A stretch of DNA of 46,805 nt, from the NCBI GenBank assembly GCA_041739465.1, contig JBGSNX010000058.1, positions 1 through 46,805 of the forward strand. Reading direction: 5' to 3'. Under the pieces are notes generated by a model. It was not told the origin of the DNA. It saw only the letters and a list, made by a program, of their open reading frames with translations, and did no database searches. Positions 30,923-41,564 of the stretch are shown in pieces. This stretch comes from BOKV01 sp041739465 (GTDB lineage: Bacteria > Pseudomonadota > Alphaproteobacteria > Rhizobiales > Rhizobiaceae). The translations under genes were made by a program, and so were the position numbers. Position 1 is the first letter of the stretch; each line of letters starts with the position of its first letter.

Positions 30923-31993
30923 ATGAAGCTCGGCGTCACGCTTTCAACCTCGCTGCATACAGCAGTCCTTGCCTGGGCGCTCTTATCGCTTTCAGGGCCG
31001 GAGCCGCTTGTCACCATGCAGGATGCTGGCGTGGAAGTTGATTTTGCAGCGCTGTCGCCAGATGCCAGCAGTGCCAATGGCGAGAAAAAGGCGGATGTCG
31101 AAGCCAAACCAGTTCCGGTTCCAACCACACGGCCAGAAGTAAAGCCTGATGCCAAGAATGTCGGCGAGGCCAAGGACGACGGCCCCAAGAGCCGCAAGGG
31201 TGATGTGACCGACAAGCCGCTGGACACCGAAAAAACATCCGCAGCGCCGGAGGCCGAAAAGGTCGTCAAGGCAGCAAAAGTCGAGCCGGTACCGGTCAAG
31301 GAACCCGAAAAGAAGGAAACGCCGGTTGAAACCAACGAGGTCGCTTCGCTTAACGAGCCGAAGGTACCCATCGTTGAAGAACCGGTGAAAGACACCAAGC
31401 TGGAGCCGGTCGATCCTGAACAAAAGCAGGATGCGGCCAAGGAGATACCGGTACCGGTCCGCCCGCCAGCAGACCGGCCAAAGCCGAAATCACCCGAGAC
31501 CAAGGAACGCAAGAAGGTTGAGGAGAAGAAGACCGAAAAGACGGCGACCTCCACTGAAAAGAGCGGTGATGTCACCGACAAGATTGGCGATCTTCTCAAC
31601 AAGCAGGAAAACACTGCAAGCGGCGCCAAGCGCGTTGCCGAAAAAACACCAAGCGTTGGCGACCCGACGGCAAAGCCGGGCGCTGAACTGACACGCGGCG
31701 AGTATGACGGTCTCAAGGGACGTGTCGGCAAGTGCTGGTCGATACCGACCTATGTTGACCAGGAGAACCTTCGCATCGACATGACCATGAAGATGTCAAA
31801 GGACGGGTTCCTCGAAGACATTGTCGATATCTCGGTGACCGGCGTTGACAATCCTGCCCATGCGAGAGCTGTCGAGAGCAGCCTTGCGCGCAACCTTGAC
31901 CGTGCCAATTGCGATTTTTCCGACGTGCTTCCTGCAGACAAATTCGAGACCTGGAAAGATGTCCGGGTCCGCTTTTCACCCGCTGAACTTTGA
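30923..31993 (+). CDS. tolA: TolA, energy-transducing rod of Tol-Pal
   Basis: A 356-residue protein with one N-terminal membrane helix (LHTAVLAWALLSLSG), a long Lys/Glu/Pro/Val-rich periplasmic spacer (about 45-235), and a C-terminal domain from about 255 (LKGRVGKCWSIPTYVDQENL ... DFSDVLPADKFETWKDVRVRF). The spacer is not the alpha-helical Ala/Lys type of E. coli but a Pro-rich one, as usual in this class. Low sequence complexity makes the opposite strand look open too, which should be ignored. Confidence 0.9.
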   Translation: MKLGVTLSTSLHTAVLAWALLSLSGPEPLVTMQDAGVEVDFAALSPDASSANGEKKADVEAKPVPVPTTRPEVKPDAKNVGEAKDDGPKSRKGDVTDKPLDTEKTSAAPEAEKVVKAAKVEPVPVKEPEKKETPVETNEVASLNEPKVPIVEEPVKDTKLEPVDPEQKQDAAKEIPVPVRPPADRPKPKSPETKERKKVEEKKTEKTATSTEKSGDVTDKIGDLLNKQENTASGAKRVAEKTPSVGDPTAKPGAELTRGEYDGLKGRVGKCWSIPTYVDQENLRIDMTMKMSKDGFLEDIVDISVTGVDNPAHARAVESSLARNLDRANCDFSDVLPADKFETWKDVRVRFSPAEL

Positions 31994-32020
31994 GTTTGCG
32001 GCCAACCCCTGGACCTAGAG

Positions 32021-33355
32021 ATGAACATGACCCGCCTTGCCAACAAATCCCGCCTGATGCGCCTTGCAATTGTGGCCATGCTTGCCTTTGCAGCCGGATT
32101 GCCGATCCTGCAACCAGCCCACGCGCTTGTCGAAATTGATCTTTCCAAGGCGAATGTCGAACCGTTGCCCATTGCGATCACCAATTTTGAGGGCGGCGAA
32201 GTCGCATCAAACATTGCAGGCGTGGTTGAAGCGGATCTCAAGAGCTCCGGGCTTTTCCGTCCGATCGAGAAGGCCGCCTTTATTGACAAGATTACCGGCA
32301 CAGCGGGCGTACCCCGCTTTGAGGATTGGAAGATCATCAATGCGCAGGCTTTGGTCACCGGCCGCGTTACCCAGGAACCCGATGGCAGGCTGAAAGCCGA
32401 ATTCCGGCTTTGGGATGTCTACGCCGGCCAGCAGATTGTCGGGCAGCAATTCTTCACCAGCCCGCAGAACTGGCGGCGTGTGGCCCACATCGTAGCCGAT
32501 GCCATTTACGAGGCGCTGACGGGCGAGAAAGGCTATTTCGACACCCGCATCGTTTACGTGGATGAACAGGGACCCAAATCCAAACGCATCAAGCGGCTGG
32601 CGATCATGGACCAGGACGGTGCCAACGCACGTACCCTCACCAAGGGCGGTGATCTGGTGTTGACTCCGCGCTTTTCGCCAACCCGGCAGGAAATCACCTA
32701 CATGTCGTTTGAAGGCGGCAATCCGCGCGTTTACCTGTTGCAGATTGAGACCGGGCAGCGTGAACTCGTCAGCAATTTGCCAAACATGAGCTTTTCGCCG
32801 CGCTTTTCGCCAGACGGGCAGAAAATCGTTCTGAGCCTGCAGCAGGACGGAAACGCCAACATCTATTCGATGGACCTGCGCTCGCGTGCAATGACGCGGC
32901 TCACCAACACGGCGGCAATCGACACCGCGCCGTCTTTCTCTCCGGACGGCACACGTATCGTGTTTGAATCGGACCGGGGCGGACGCCAGCAGCTTTACAC
33001 CATGGGCGCAGATGGCTCCAATCCGCAGCGTATTTCCTTTGGCCAGGGTTCATATGGCACGCCGGTGTGGTCGCCCAAGGGCGATTATGTCGCCTTTACC
33101 AAGCAGTCAGGCGGGCAGTTTGCCATTGGCGTCATGAAACCGGATGGTTCAGGCGAGCGCATCCTGACCGAAGGCTTCCACAATGAGGGGCCGACATGGG
33201 CACCCAATGGACGCGTTTTGATGTTCTTCCGCGAGTCCGCTGGCCAGAACGGCGGCCCGGCGCTCTATTCGATAGACGTCACCGGTTACAACGAGCGGCG
33301 CATTCCAACATCTGGGTTTGCTTCCGACCCTGCATGGTCGCCGCTGCTCGATTGA
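32021..33355 (+). CDS. tolB: TolB, periplasmic beta-propeller of Tol-Pal
   Basis: A 444-residue secreted protein. The signal peptide ends at PAHA, near residue 35. An N-terminal domain (about 40-185) is followed by a six-bladed propeller with PD40 repeats such as FSPTRQEITYMSFE, FSPDGQKIVLSL, FSPDGTRIVFESDRGG and WSPKGDYVAFTK. It binds Pal at the outer membrane. ATG codons at 32021 and 32027 are both possible; the ribosome-binding site is weak. Confidence 0.96.
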   Translation: MNMTRLANKSRLMRLAIVAMLAFAAGLPILQPAHALVEIDLSKANVEPLPIAITNFEGGEVASNIAGVVEADLKSSGLFRPIEKAAFIDKITGTAGVPRFEDWKIINAQALVTGRVTQEPDGRLKAEFRLWDVYAGQQIVGQQFFTSPQNWRRVAHIVADAIYEALTGEKGYFDTRIVYVDEQGPKSKRIKRLAIMDQDGANARTLTKGGDLVLTPRFSPTRQEITYMSFEGGNPRVYLLQIETGQRELVSNLPNMSFSPRFSPDGQKIVLSLQQDGNANIYSMDLRSRAMTRLTNTAAIDTAPSFSPDGTRIVFESDRGGRQQLYTMGADGSNPQRISFGQGSYGTPVWSPKGDYVAFTKQSGGQFAIGVMKPDGSGERILTEGFHNEGPTWAPNGRVLMFFRESAGQNGGPALYSIDVTGYNERRIPTSGFASDPAWSPLLD

Positions 33356-33465
33356 TGCAGTGCACAAGAAAATGCTGGTTCTGCCCCGTTTTGGTCAAAA
33401 AGAAATGGTCTGAGCGGGTTTCGTCGGGTGGGGCGTGATAGAGGGACACCGCTACTCAATTGTAA

Positions 33466-33484
33466 TTAAAGCTTTATTTACCAT
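33466..33484. promoter_or_regulatory. CtrA-like site upstream of pal
   Basis: TTAA-AGCTTTA-TTTACCAT has the exact 7-base spacing and differs from the long CtrA consensus TTAA-N7-TTAACCAT by one base. A further TTAACC half-site lies at 33501-33506. They fall in the 201-base gap between tolB and pal, where pal probably has its own promoter. No clear -10 is seen. Confidence 0.4.
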
Positions 33485-33556
33485 GATTGTTGGGCAGGGC
33501 TTAACCAGATCATGGTTATTGGAGCGTTGAGAAAATCATTAAAGGAGTAGCCGAAG

Positions 33557-34057
33557 ATGCGTGATGCACGGTCTTTGCTGAAATCACCTGCTATCATCGC
33601 GATTGCAGTCATGCTGGCCGTCGCAGGCTGCAAACCAAAGAACAACCTTCCTGACAATGCTTCCGGGCTTGGCCTCAATGGCGCCACGCCAGGGTCACAG
33701 CAGGACTTCACGGTCAATGTCGGGGATCGCGTTTTCTTTGAAACGGATTCTTCCTCGCTCACGGCCACTGCACAGCAGACGCTGGACAAGCAGGCGGCCT
33801 GGCTCGCCCGTTACACCAACTACCCGGTGACGGTCGAAGGGCATGCCGACGAGCGCGGAACCCGCGAATACAACATCGCACTTGGCGCGCGCCGTGCTGC
33901 GGCAACCCGTGCTTACCTTGCTTCGCGCGGAGTTCCGGCAAGCCGTATCCGCACCATTTCCTACGGAAAAGAGCGCCCGGTAGCGGTTTGTGACGACATT
34001 TCCTGCTGGTCGCAGAACCGTCGCGCCGTGACACTTCTGGCCGCACCAACCGGCTGA
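33557..34057 (+). CDS. pal: Peptidoglycan-associated lipoprotein Pal
   Basis: A 166-residue outer-membrane lipoprotein. The signal ends in a lipobox with Cys25 (VAGC). The OmpA-like domain (about 60-160) has FFETDSSSLTATAQQTLDKQ, VTVEGHADERGTREYNIALG and ISYGKERPVA, the peptidoglycan-binding set. AAGGAG precedes the ATG. A strong terminator follows, so it closes the tol unit even though cpoB comes next. Two cysteines near the end (AVCDDISCW) fit the family. Confidence 0.97.
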   Translation: MRDARSLLKSPAIIAIAVMLAVAGCKPKNNLPDNASGLGLNGATPGSQQDFTVNVGDRVFFETDSSSLTATAQQTLDKQAAWLARYTNYPVTVEGHADERGTREYNIALGARRAAATRAYLASRGVPASRIRTISYGKERPVAVCDDISCWSQNRRAVTLLAAPTG

Positions 34058-34084
34058 TGCTCGACATTTACACTGCATGAATTG

Positions 34085-34113
34085 AAGGGCGGCTGCACAG
34101 CCGCCCTTTTTCT
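34085..34113 (+). terminator. Rho-independent terminator after pal
   Basis: AAGGGCGGCT and AGCCGCCCTT form a 10-bp stem with a 4-base loop, followed by TTT-C-TTT. It separates pal from cpoB, so cpoB needs its own promoter in the 200 bases that follow or depends on read-through. Confidence 0.9.
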
Positions 34114-34318
34114 TTGTGCATTTGCAGGAATTGTTGCCTGATTGACATCAAAATTTGGCCGAACTCTTGTTGCCTGATACAAAATGGTTTCTGTCCAAAC
34201 CTGCTCGGGGACAATTGCCGACAACCAATGCCCGGAGCCAACGTTCGAAGCACAACAGCAAAGAAATGCTGCAAAAAATTTTGATTGAACAACCACACCC
34301 AAGACAGAGAAAACCTTC

Positions 34319-35503
34319 ATGAAACAACGAAAGATATTGGTGGCGGGCCTGCTAGTTGCAGGGCTGGCTGCGAGTGCGGGGCAAGCGGCAGCCGCTGGCT
34401 TGATGGTGAGCCCGCAGCTTTCTGCCAAAAGCGGGATGTTGATGCTTGCACAGACCGATCCGGGCCAGGCGCTGCAGTTGCAGGAGCAAGTGCGTGACCT
34501 CAACGGCCGTGTGGAGGAGTTGACCTTCCAGTTGCTGCAATTGCAGGAGCAGTTGCGCAAGATGCAGGAAGACAATGAATTCCGCTTTCAGGAGCTGGAA
34601 GGCGGAAAGCGTGGCGCGTTGCCCAAGGATGATGGCACCGCAGTTGCCCAGCAGCCGACTGAACAACAGCCTGTTGATGAAGCTCCGGTTGATCAGGATC
34701 TGGCAGATCAGACCGCTGGAGAAATCCAGCCGGGAAAATTGCAGCCGTCTGAGCAGGACGCGGGCGCGCAGCGCTCGGACGGCAACACTATTGTAGAACT
34801 GCCTTCACTTGAGCCGCAGCAGCCGCGGCGGACAATTGACGGCGTGGAAATCTATGACGGTCCTCCCATCCAACCAGACCCAGCTTTGCTTCAACCGCAA
34901 ACGCTGGGAACCTTGCGGTTTGACCAGAACGGAAATGTGATCGAGGCAGCGCCTGGTGCTCCTGTGGACCTTTCAGCCCCGGTGCAGGGCAGTGCGCTTC
35001 CCCTTCCGGAGGGTGGTCAAGTGCAGATTGACCCAACCACCGGACAAACAATGCCGCCTCCAAGCAATGGACCGGTCGAAAGCGGGCCGGTTGCCTCGCT
35101 GGAATTGCCTTCAGATCCGAGCCAATTGTACGATGTGGGCTATGGGTATGTGCAGGCTGGAAACTACAAACAGGCAGAGAACGCTTTTCGCGAGTTTGCA
35201 ACCGCGCACCCTGATAACCCGAAAATGGGTGAAGCCAGCTTCTGGCTGGGCGAGAGCGTTTTTGCACAGGGACGCTATGAGGAATCCGCCAAGATATTCC
35301 TGGATGGCCACAAGAAATATCCCAAGAGCCGGATGGGTCCGCAGAACCTTCTCAAGCTCGGCGTCTCGCTTGCCGGCATGAACCAGCGCGAACTTGCCTG
35401 CGCCACATTTGCCGAAGTACCAAAGAAATACCCAACGCTCTCCAATGCGGTTCGCGCCAAGGTCGCAGCCGAGCAAAAGGCGGCAAATTGCTCGACCAAT
35501 TGA
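34319..35503 (+). CDS. cpoB: CpoB/YbgF, Tol-Pal-associated cell division coordinator
   Basis: A 394-residue periplasmic protein. The signal peptide (KILVAGLLVAGLAASAGQAA) is followed by a coiled coil (about 50-95, LQLQEQVRDLNGRVEELTFQ), a long Pro/Gln-rich linker (about 100-260), and three TPR repeats near the end (LYDVGYGYVQAGNYKQAENA, EASFWLGESVFAQGRYEESA, GPQNLLKLGVSLAGMNQ). In E. coli CpoB ties Tol-Pal to septal peptidoglycan synthesis. The linker is long compared with the enteric protein, as in related species. Its stop overlaps the tilS start by 16 bases. Confidence 0.92.
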   Translation: MKQRKILVAGLLVAGLAASAGQAAAAGLMVSPQLSAKSGMLMLAQTDPGQALQLQEQVRDLNGRVEELTFQLLQLQEQLRKMQEDNEFRFQELEGGKRGALPKDDGTAVAQQPTEQQPVDEAPVDQDLADQTAGEIQPGKLQPSEQDAGAQRSDGNTIVELPSLEPQQPRRTIDGVEIYDGPPIQPDPALLQPQTLGTLRFDQNGNVIEAAPGAPVDLSAPVQGSALPLPEGGQVQIDPTTGQTMPPPSNGPVESGPVASLELPSDPSQLYDVGYGYVQAGNYKQAENAFREFATAHPDNPKMGEASFWLGESVFAQGRYEESAKIFLDGHKKYPKSRMGPQNLLKLGVSLAGMNQRELACATFAEVPKKYPTLSNAVRAKVAAEQKAANCSTN

Positions 35504-36864
35504 ACCAGTCTCCTTCCAAACCTGACCCAATGGCGTTGTTTGCAGGACTTGAGCCGCAGGGCATCGTTCTGGTGGCCGTGTCAGGCGGCAGTGATTCCAT
35601 GGCATTGCTACTGCTTGCAAATGTCTGGGCACACCAACGTGACTTCAGCCTTCACGCTGTCACCATTGATCATGGATTGCGTCCGGAAGCGGCGGCGGAA
35701 GCTGCATTCGTTGCCGCTGTTTGCGAAGGACTTGGCATCGACCATACAACGCTGGCATGGGAAGGGCTCAAGCCCCCGACCGGCATTTCAGAGGCTGCGC
35801 GCAATGCGCGATACGCACTAATTGAAGATTTTGCGCTCGAAATCGGCGGCGATCTGGTTCTTACCGGACATACTTCAGACGATCAGGCGGAAACGGTTCT
35901 GATGCGCGCGCGCCGGGTCGGTCCGAAGGGCATCGGCTCGCGCAGCCTTGGTCGCGGATTGTCGGGGATGGCGCGCGTAAGCGTGCTGCCAGGTGGCACG
36001 ATGCTCGCCCGGCCGCTGTTGACCCAAAGCCGGGCACAGTTGCGTACATACCTTGCAAGTTTTCCACAGAGCCATGTCGAAGACCCCAGCAATGACGACC
36101 CGACCTACGAGCGGGTGCGGGTGCGCCGCGAACTGGCTGGCGATCCGCAGCTATCGCAGCAACTGAATTCTTTTTCCGGCGCCATGAAACGCTGGCGTGC
36201 GGTGCTCGCAAAAGACACGGCGAACCTGCTTGCGCATCTGGCTACGATCAAGCCCGGACCGGTATTCCGGTTCGATCTCGACATTGCGCTTGCAGCGCCG
36301 CTGCAGGTGCTGGTGCATGCCATGCAAGTGCTGCTGGCAGTTGGTGGCGGCAGTGAGCAATTGGCCTCACGCCAGCAGGTGGAGGCAATGATTGCCGGCT
36401 TTGCGGGCGGGGACACGCAACGCTTGAATCTTGCTGGCGTCATTGTCGAGCGCGAAGGGACCGGGCTGCGGCTTTACCGCGAAGCGCGTGGCATTGAATC
36501 TTCGTTTATCGAGGCGGGCGAGACACTGCTTTGGGATGGAAGGCTGGAGATTGCCAATGGAAGCCGTGGACGCATACACGTCGCGCCGGTCACACGCTCC
36601 GGCCTTGCCGCCATCGAGACCGCACGAAAGGCTTCACTTCCGGGCCGCCCCCGCGCGGCGCTGCATTCGTCTGCCGTCATTCGCACCGCCGATGGCAAGC
36701 AATACCTGCCGCTAATTGATGCCGATGGCCAGCCGCCACAGGTACATTCGCGTCTGACAGCCCAGGCGATCGAATATTTCTGCCCGGAAGCAGATTTTGC
36801 CCTGCTGGAGTGGCTGCGCGGGATCGAGTTGGCGCGCCGGGCTTTCCTTTTACCCAAAGCCTGA
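35488..36864 (+). CDS. tilS: tRNA(Ile)-lysidine synthetase TilS
   Basis: A 458-residue ATP-dependent enzyme that changes C34 of tRNA-Ile2 to lysidine so that it reads AUA. The PP-loop motif is SGGSDS at 32-37, with TIDHGLRPEAAAEAAFV, LTGHTSDDQAETVLMR and DPSNDDPTYERVRVRREL following in order. A TTG at 35488, inside the end of cpoB, has AAAGG before it; an ATG at 35530 would give a slightly shorter protein. It lies in the conserved cpoB-tilS-ftsH order, here with a peroxiredoxin gene inserted on the other strand. Confidence 0.92.
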   Translation: MLDQLNQSPSKPDPMALFAGLEPQGIVLVAVSGGSDSMALLLLANVWAHQRDFSLHAVTIDHGLRPEAAAEAAFVAAVCEGLGIDHTTLAWEGLKPPTGISEAARNARYALIEDFALEIGGDLVLTGHTSDDQAETVLMRARRVGPKGIGSRSLGRGLSGMARVSVLPGGTMLARPLLTQSRAQLRTYLASFPQSHVEDPSNDDPTYERVRVRRELAGDPQLSQQLNSFSGAMKRWRAVLAKDTANLLAHLATIKPGPVFRFDLDIALAAPLQVLVHAMQVLLAVGGGSEQLASRQQVEAMIAGFAGGDTQRLNLAGVIVEREGTGLRLYREARGIESSFIEAGETLLWDGRLEIANGSRGRIHVAPVTRSGLAAIETARKASLPGRPRAALHSSAVIRTADGKQYLPLIDADGQPPQVHSRLTAQAIEYFCPEADFALLEWLRGIELARRAFLLPKA

Positions 36865-36889
36865 CGCCACCATTTCGTTGAGGCCTTTT

Positions 36890-37549
36890 TCAGGAAGACG
36901 GCTGAGCGGTCTTGCGCAGGTAAGGCAATATCCGCTCGAAGGAACCGAACCGCTTTTGGGCGTCATCGTCAGAAACACCTGCGGTTATGATCACGTCATC
37001 GCCCTGCTTCCAACCGGCTGGCGTTGCCACCTGATGCTTGGCAGTCAGTTGGATTGAATCAATTGCGCGCAGGATTTCTTCAAAATTGCGGCCTGTGGTC
37101 ATCGGGTAAGTCAGAACCAGCTTCACCTTCTTGTCCGGCCCGATCACGAACACCGAGCGCACTGTCTGGTTGTCTGCCGGAGTGCGCGCCGACGCATCGC
37201 CTGATGCCGAGGCCGGCAGCATGTCATAGAGTTTGGCCACGGTCATTTCAGGGTCGCCGATCATTGGATACTCGACCGAATGGCCGGTAGCCTTGGCGAT
37301 GTCCGATTTCCACTTTTCATGGCTCGAAACCGGATCCACCGAGATTCCGATGATCTTGGCGTTGCGCCTGGCAAACTCGCCCGACAAACCGGCCATATAG
37401 CCAAGTTCGGTGGTGCAGACCGGTGTAAAATCCTTCGGGTGGCTGAACAGCACGGCATAGCCGTCGCCGATCCATTCGTGGAAGCGAATTTTGCCCGAGG
37501 TGGTATCTGCTTCAAAGTCCGGGGCGATGTCGTTGATGCGCAGGCTCAT
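36890..37549 (-). CDS. 1-Cys peroxiredoxin (PRDX6-like)
   Basis: A 219-residue thiol peroxidase. FSHPKDFTPVCTTELGYMAG carries the only cysteine, Cys45, so it is a 1-Cys enzyme needing an outside reductant. GISVDPVSSHEKW and the C-terminal extension (ATPAGWKQGDDVIITAGVSD) fit the PRDX6 group. The ATG has GGAG upstream, just beside the palindrome TTTTGCCGGCAAAA at 37560-37573. The gene sits on the minus strand between tilS and ftsH, converging on tilS with a 25-base gap. Confidence 0.9.
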   Translation of the reverse strand: MSLRINDIAPDFEADTTSGKIRFHEWIGDGYAVLFSHPKDFTPVCTTELGYMAGLSGEFARRNAKIIGISVDPVSSHEKWKSDIAKATGHSVEYPMIGDPEMTVAKLYDMLPASASGDASARTPADNQTVRSVFVIGPDKKVKLVLTYPMTTGRNFEEILRAIDSIQLTAKHQVATPAGWKQGDDVIITAGVSDDDAQKRFGSFERILPYLRKTAQPSS

Positions 37550-37886
37550 GTTTGTCTCCTTTTGCCGGCAAAAAGAAAATCAGGCCGATTTTTTGCACCT
37601 GAAATCCTGTTTTGCCCGTTCACGATCCAAGGAAACCACGTTGGATTGCACAAACGAAGGCAATCTGTTGCGCAAAACAGGCCAGATAGCGGAAACATTC
37701 TTCGCTATTTTCACCCTTGCGCAACATTTTGCCGCAACCATCGTTCAAATTATGCACGGTACGCTTGGCAGCGGGTCCGGCAAACCCTATCTTGGGAAAT
37801 ATCAGAGTTGGAATACGGGCGGAGATTGCAGGAAAACCTTGCGATGAAGCCCTCAGGGGGAGGGGCATTCCTCCCGGGAAAAAGAG
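37550..37886. other. Intergenic region between divergent peroxiredoxin and ftsH
   Basis: 337 bases without a believable gene. Close to the peroxiredoxin start is a 14-bp palindrome (37560-37573). Toward ftsH lies a candidate heat-shock promoter (37764-37792) and a GGGAGG/CCTCCC hairpin at about 37858-37875, a few bases before the ribosome-binding site. Short open frames here lack ribosome-binding sites and protein-like composition. Confidence 0.5.
37764..37792 (+). promoter_or_regulatory. Candidate RpoH (sigma32) promoter of ftsH
   Basis: CTTGGC at 37764-37769, then 15 bases, then CCCTATCT at 37785-37792. Compared with the sigma32 consensus CTTGAAA and CCCCATNT, the second element has one mismatch and the first two in six bases. 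ftsH is a heat-shock gene in many bacteria. A start near 37800 would give a leader of about 85 bases. Confidence 0.4.
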
Positions 37887-39815
<1,929 letters not shown>

Positions 39816-39840
39816 TTGGAAGTTGCCTGAAAAGATAGAG

Positions 39841-39866
39841 CCCCGGCGGAAACGCCGGGGTTTTTG
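39841..39866 (+). terminator. Rho-independent terminator after ftsH
   Basis: CCCCGGCG and CGCCGGGG form an 8-bp stem with a GAAA loop, followed by five T residues, 26 bases after the ftsH stop. glmM thus has its own promoter, somewhere in 39867-40022. Confidence 0.92.
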
Positions 39867-40022
39867 TTGGATTGGGTTCAAAGTGCGAACGCAGCTCACC
39901 GCGGCCTTCTGTAACAATTAAGAATGTAATGTTATCTGCCCGGCACTGCCGTTTGTGGCATGGATTTGGTCGGGCAAGGCTTGCGTTGCGAAAGCGGGCG
40001 GCAATTTCGGGACAGGGTTTTC

Positions 40023-41366
40023 ATGAAGCGGCGTTATTTTGGAACTGACGGCATTCGCGGCAAGGCCAATACTGCGCCGATGACGGCAGAAATTGCCATG
40101 AAAGTTGGAATGGCGGCTGGTGTTGCCTTCAAACGCGGCAACCACCGTCACCGGGTAGTCGTGGGCAAGGATACAAGGCTTTCGGGCTACATGATCGAAA
40201 ACGCCCTTGTAGCAGGCTTCACGGCAGCTGGCATGGACGTATTCCAGCTTGGGCCGGTGCCAACCCCTGCGGTGGCAATGCTGACCCGGTCCATGCGTGC
40301 CGATATTGGCGTGATGATCTCCGCTTCGCACAACCCGTACCAGGACAATGGCATCAAGCTGTTTGGCCCGGATGGCTACAAGCTTTCCGATGAAATCGAA
40401 CTGCACATTGAAGAACTGATTGATCGCGACCTGTCGCGCGAACTGGCCACCGCCGAGAAGATCGGTCGTGCGACGCGTGTGGACGGGGTGCGTGACCGAT
40501 ATGTTGAATCAGCCAAGCGCACTTTGCCCAGGGAGTTGTCACTGGAAGGGCTGCGCATCGTTGTCGACTGCGCCAATGGCGCTGCCTACAAGGTGGCTCC
40601 CGAGGCGTTGTGGGAATTGGGCGCCGACGTCATCGCCATTGGTGATGAACCCAACGGTTTCAACATCAACCTCGACTGCGGATCGACCAGCACCGATGCG
40701 TTGAAACGCAAGGTGCACGAGACCCGTGCCGACATCGGAATCGCGCTGGATGGCGATGCCGACCGCGTTATCGTCATTGACGAGCAGGCGCGCGAAGTGG
40801 ACGGCGACCAAATCATGGCGGTGATCGCCGAGTACTGGAAATCCATTGAAAAGCTGAGCGGCGGCGGTATCGTTGCCACCGTCATGTCCAATCTGGGGCT
40901 TGAGCGCTATCTGGGCGGAATCGGCCTCAATCTGGCCCGCACGAAGGTTGGCGACCGATATGTGGTCGAACATATGCGCGCCCACGGCTACAATGTCGGC
41001 GGCGAGCAATCCGGCCATGTGGTGCTGTCGGATTTTTCGACAACAGGCGATGGTCTGGTAGCCGCTTTGCAAATCCTTGCCGTTGTGCGCCTGTCCGAAA
41101 GACCTGTGAGCGAGGTTTGCCGTCGTTTCGAGCCAGTTCCGCAGTTGTTGAAAAATGTGCGCTACACAAACGGCAAGCCGCTGGATGATGACAAGGTCAA
41201 ACAGGCGATTGCCGACGCAACTGCGCTGCTGGGCAATTCCGGCCGTTTGGTCATCCGCCCTTCAGGTACCGAGCCGCTCATTCGCATCATGGCGGAAGGT
41301 GATGACCAATCCATGGTGGAGCGGGTGGTCAATGAAATAGCCGGGGCAGTGGCCCGCGCAGCCTGA
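40023..41366 (+). CDS. glmM: Phosphoglucosamine mutase GlmM
   Basis: A 447-residue enzyme that turns glucosamine 6-phosphate into glucosamine 1-phosphate for UDP-GlcNAc, the precursor of peptidoglycan and lipid A. RRYFGTDGIRGKAN opens it, the catalytic serine is Ser102 in ISASHNPYQDNGIK, the metal loop is DGDADR, and the sugar loop is GGEQSGHVV. RPSGTEPLIRIMAEG ends the phosphate-binding domain. The ATG at 40023 matches the family start; the frame runs on to 39960 without support. Confidence 0.96.
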   Translation: MKRRYFGTDGIRGKANTAPMTAEIAMKVGMAAGVAFKRGNHRHRVVVGKDTRLSGYMIENALVAGFTAAGMDVFQLGPVPTPAVAMLTRSMRADIGVMISASHNPYQDNGIKLFGPDGYKLSDEIELHIEELIDRDLSRELATAEKIGRATRVDGVRDRYVESAKRTLPRELSLEGLRIVVDCANGAAYKVAPEALWELGADVIAIGDEPNGFNINLDCGSTSTDALKRKVHETRADIGIALDGDADRVIVIDEQAREVDGDQIMAVIAEYWKSIEKLSGGGIVATVMSNLGLERYLGGIGLNLARTKVGDRYVVEHMRAHGYNVGGEQSGHVVLSDFSTTGDGLVAALQILAVVRLSERPVSEVCRRFEPVPQLLKNVRYTNGKPLDDDKVKQAIADATALLGNSGRLVIRPSGTEPLIRIMAEGDDQSMVERVVNEIAGAVARAA

Positions 41367-41444
41367 TTTTCGAGCATGAAAATGAGAATTTACCGCGCCG
41401 CTGCGCAAGCCCCTTTTCGCCTCGGTTCAAGTGTTAGGAAGTTG

Positions 41445-41510
41445 TTAACCAATAAAATCAAGGTTAAAAAACGAGGTTAAGCCTGCTTTAACCATTCAAC
41501 GGCACTATCC
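41445..41510 (+). promoter_or_regulatory. Promoter of the first porin, with a perfect CtrA box
   Basis: TTAA-GCCTGCT-TTAACC at 41477-41493 is an exact CtrA box. More TTAA elements crowd the region (41445-41450 TTAACC; 41464-41467). CTATCC at 41505-41510 is a fair -10, which puts the start near 41519 and the box centre close to -35. A CCCTTG/CAAGGG hairpin (41531-41544) lies in the leader. Confidence 0.55.
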
Positions 41511-41564
41511 GATCCAACCGCCATAAAAGACCCTTGTCCAAGGGGTTGAGGAAAGGATACGGAT

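Noticed and set aside
30904..31731. Ser/Thr/Phe-rich minus-strand open frame opposite tolA
   Set aside because: It is only the complement of the Lys/Glu-rich TolA spacer; low-complexity mirror with no ribosome-binding site.
37491..37868. Short open frames upstream of ftsH on both strands
   Set aside because: No ribosome-binding sites or protein-like composition; the region is better read as promoter and leader.
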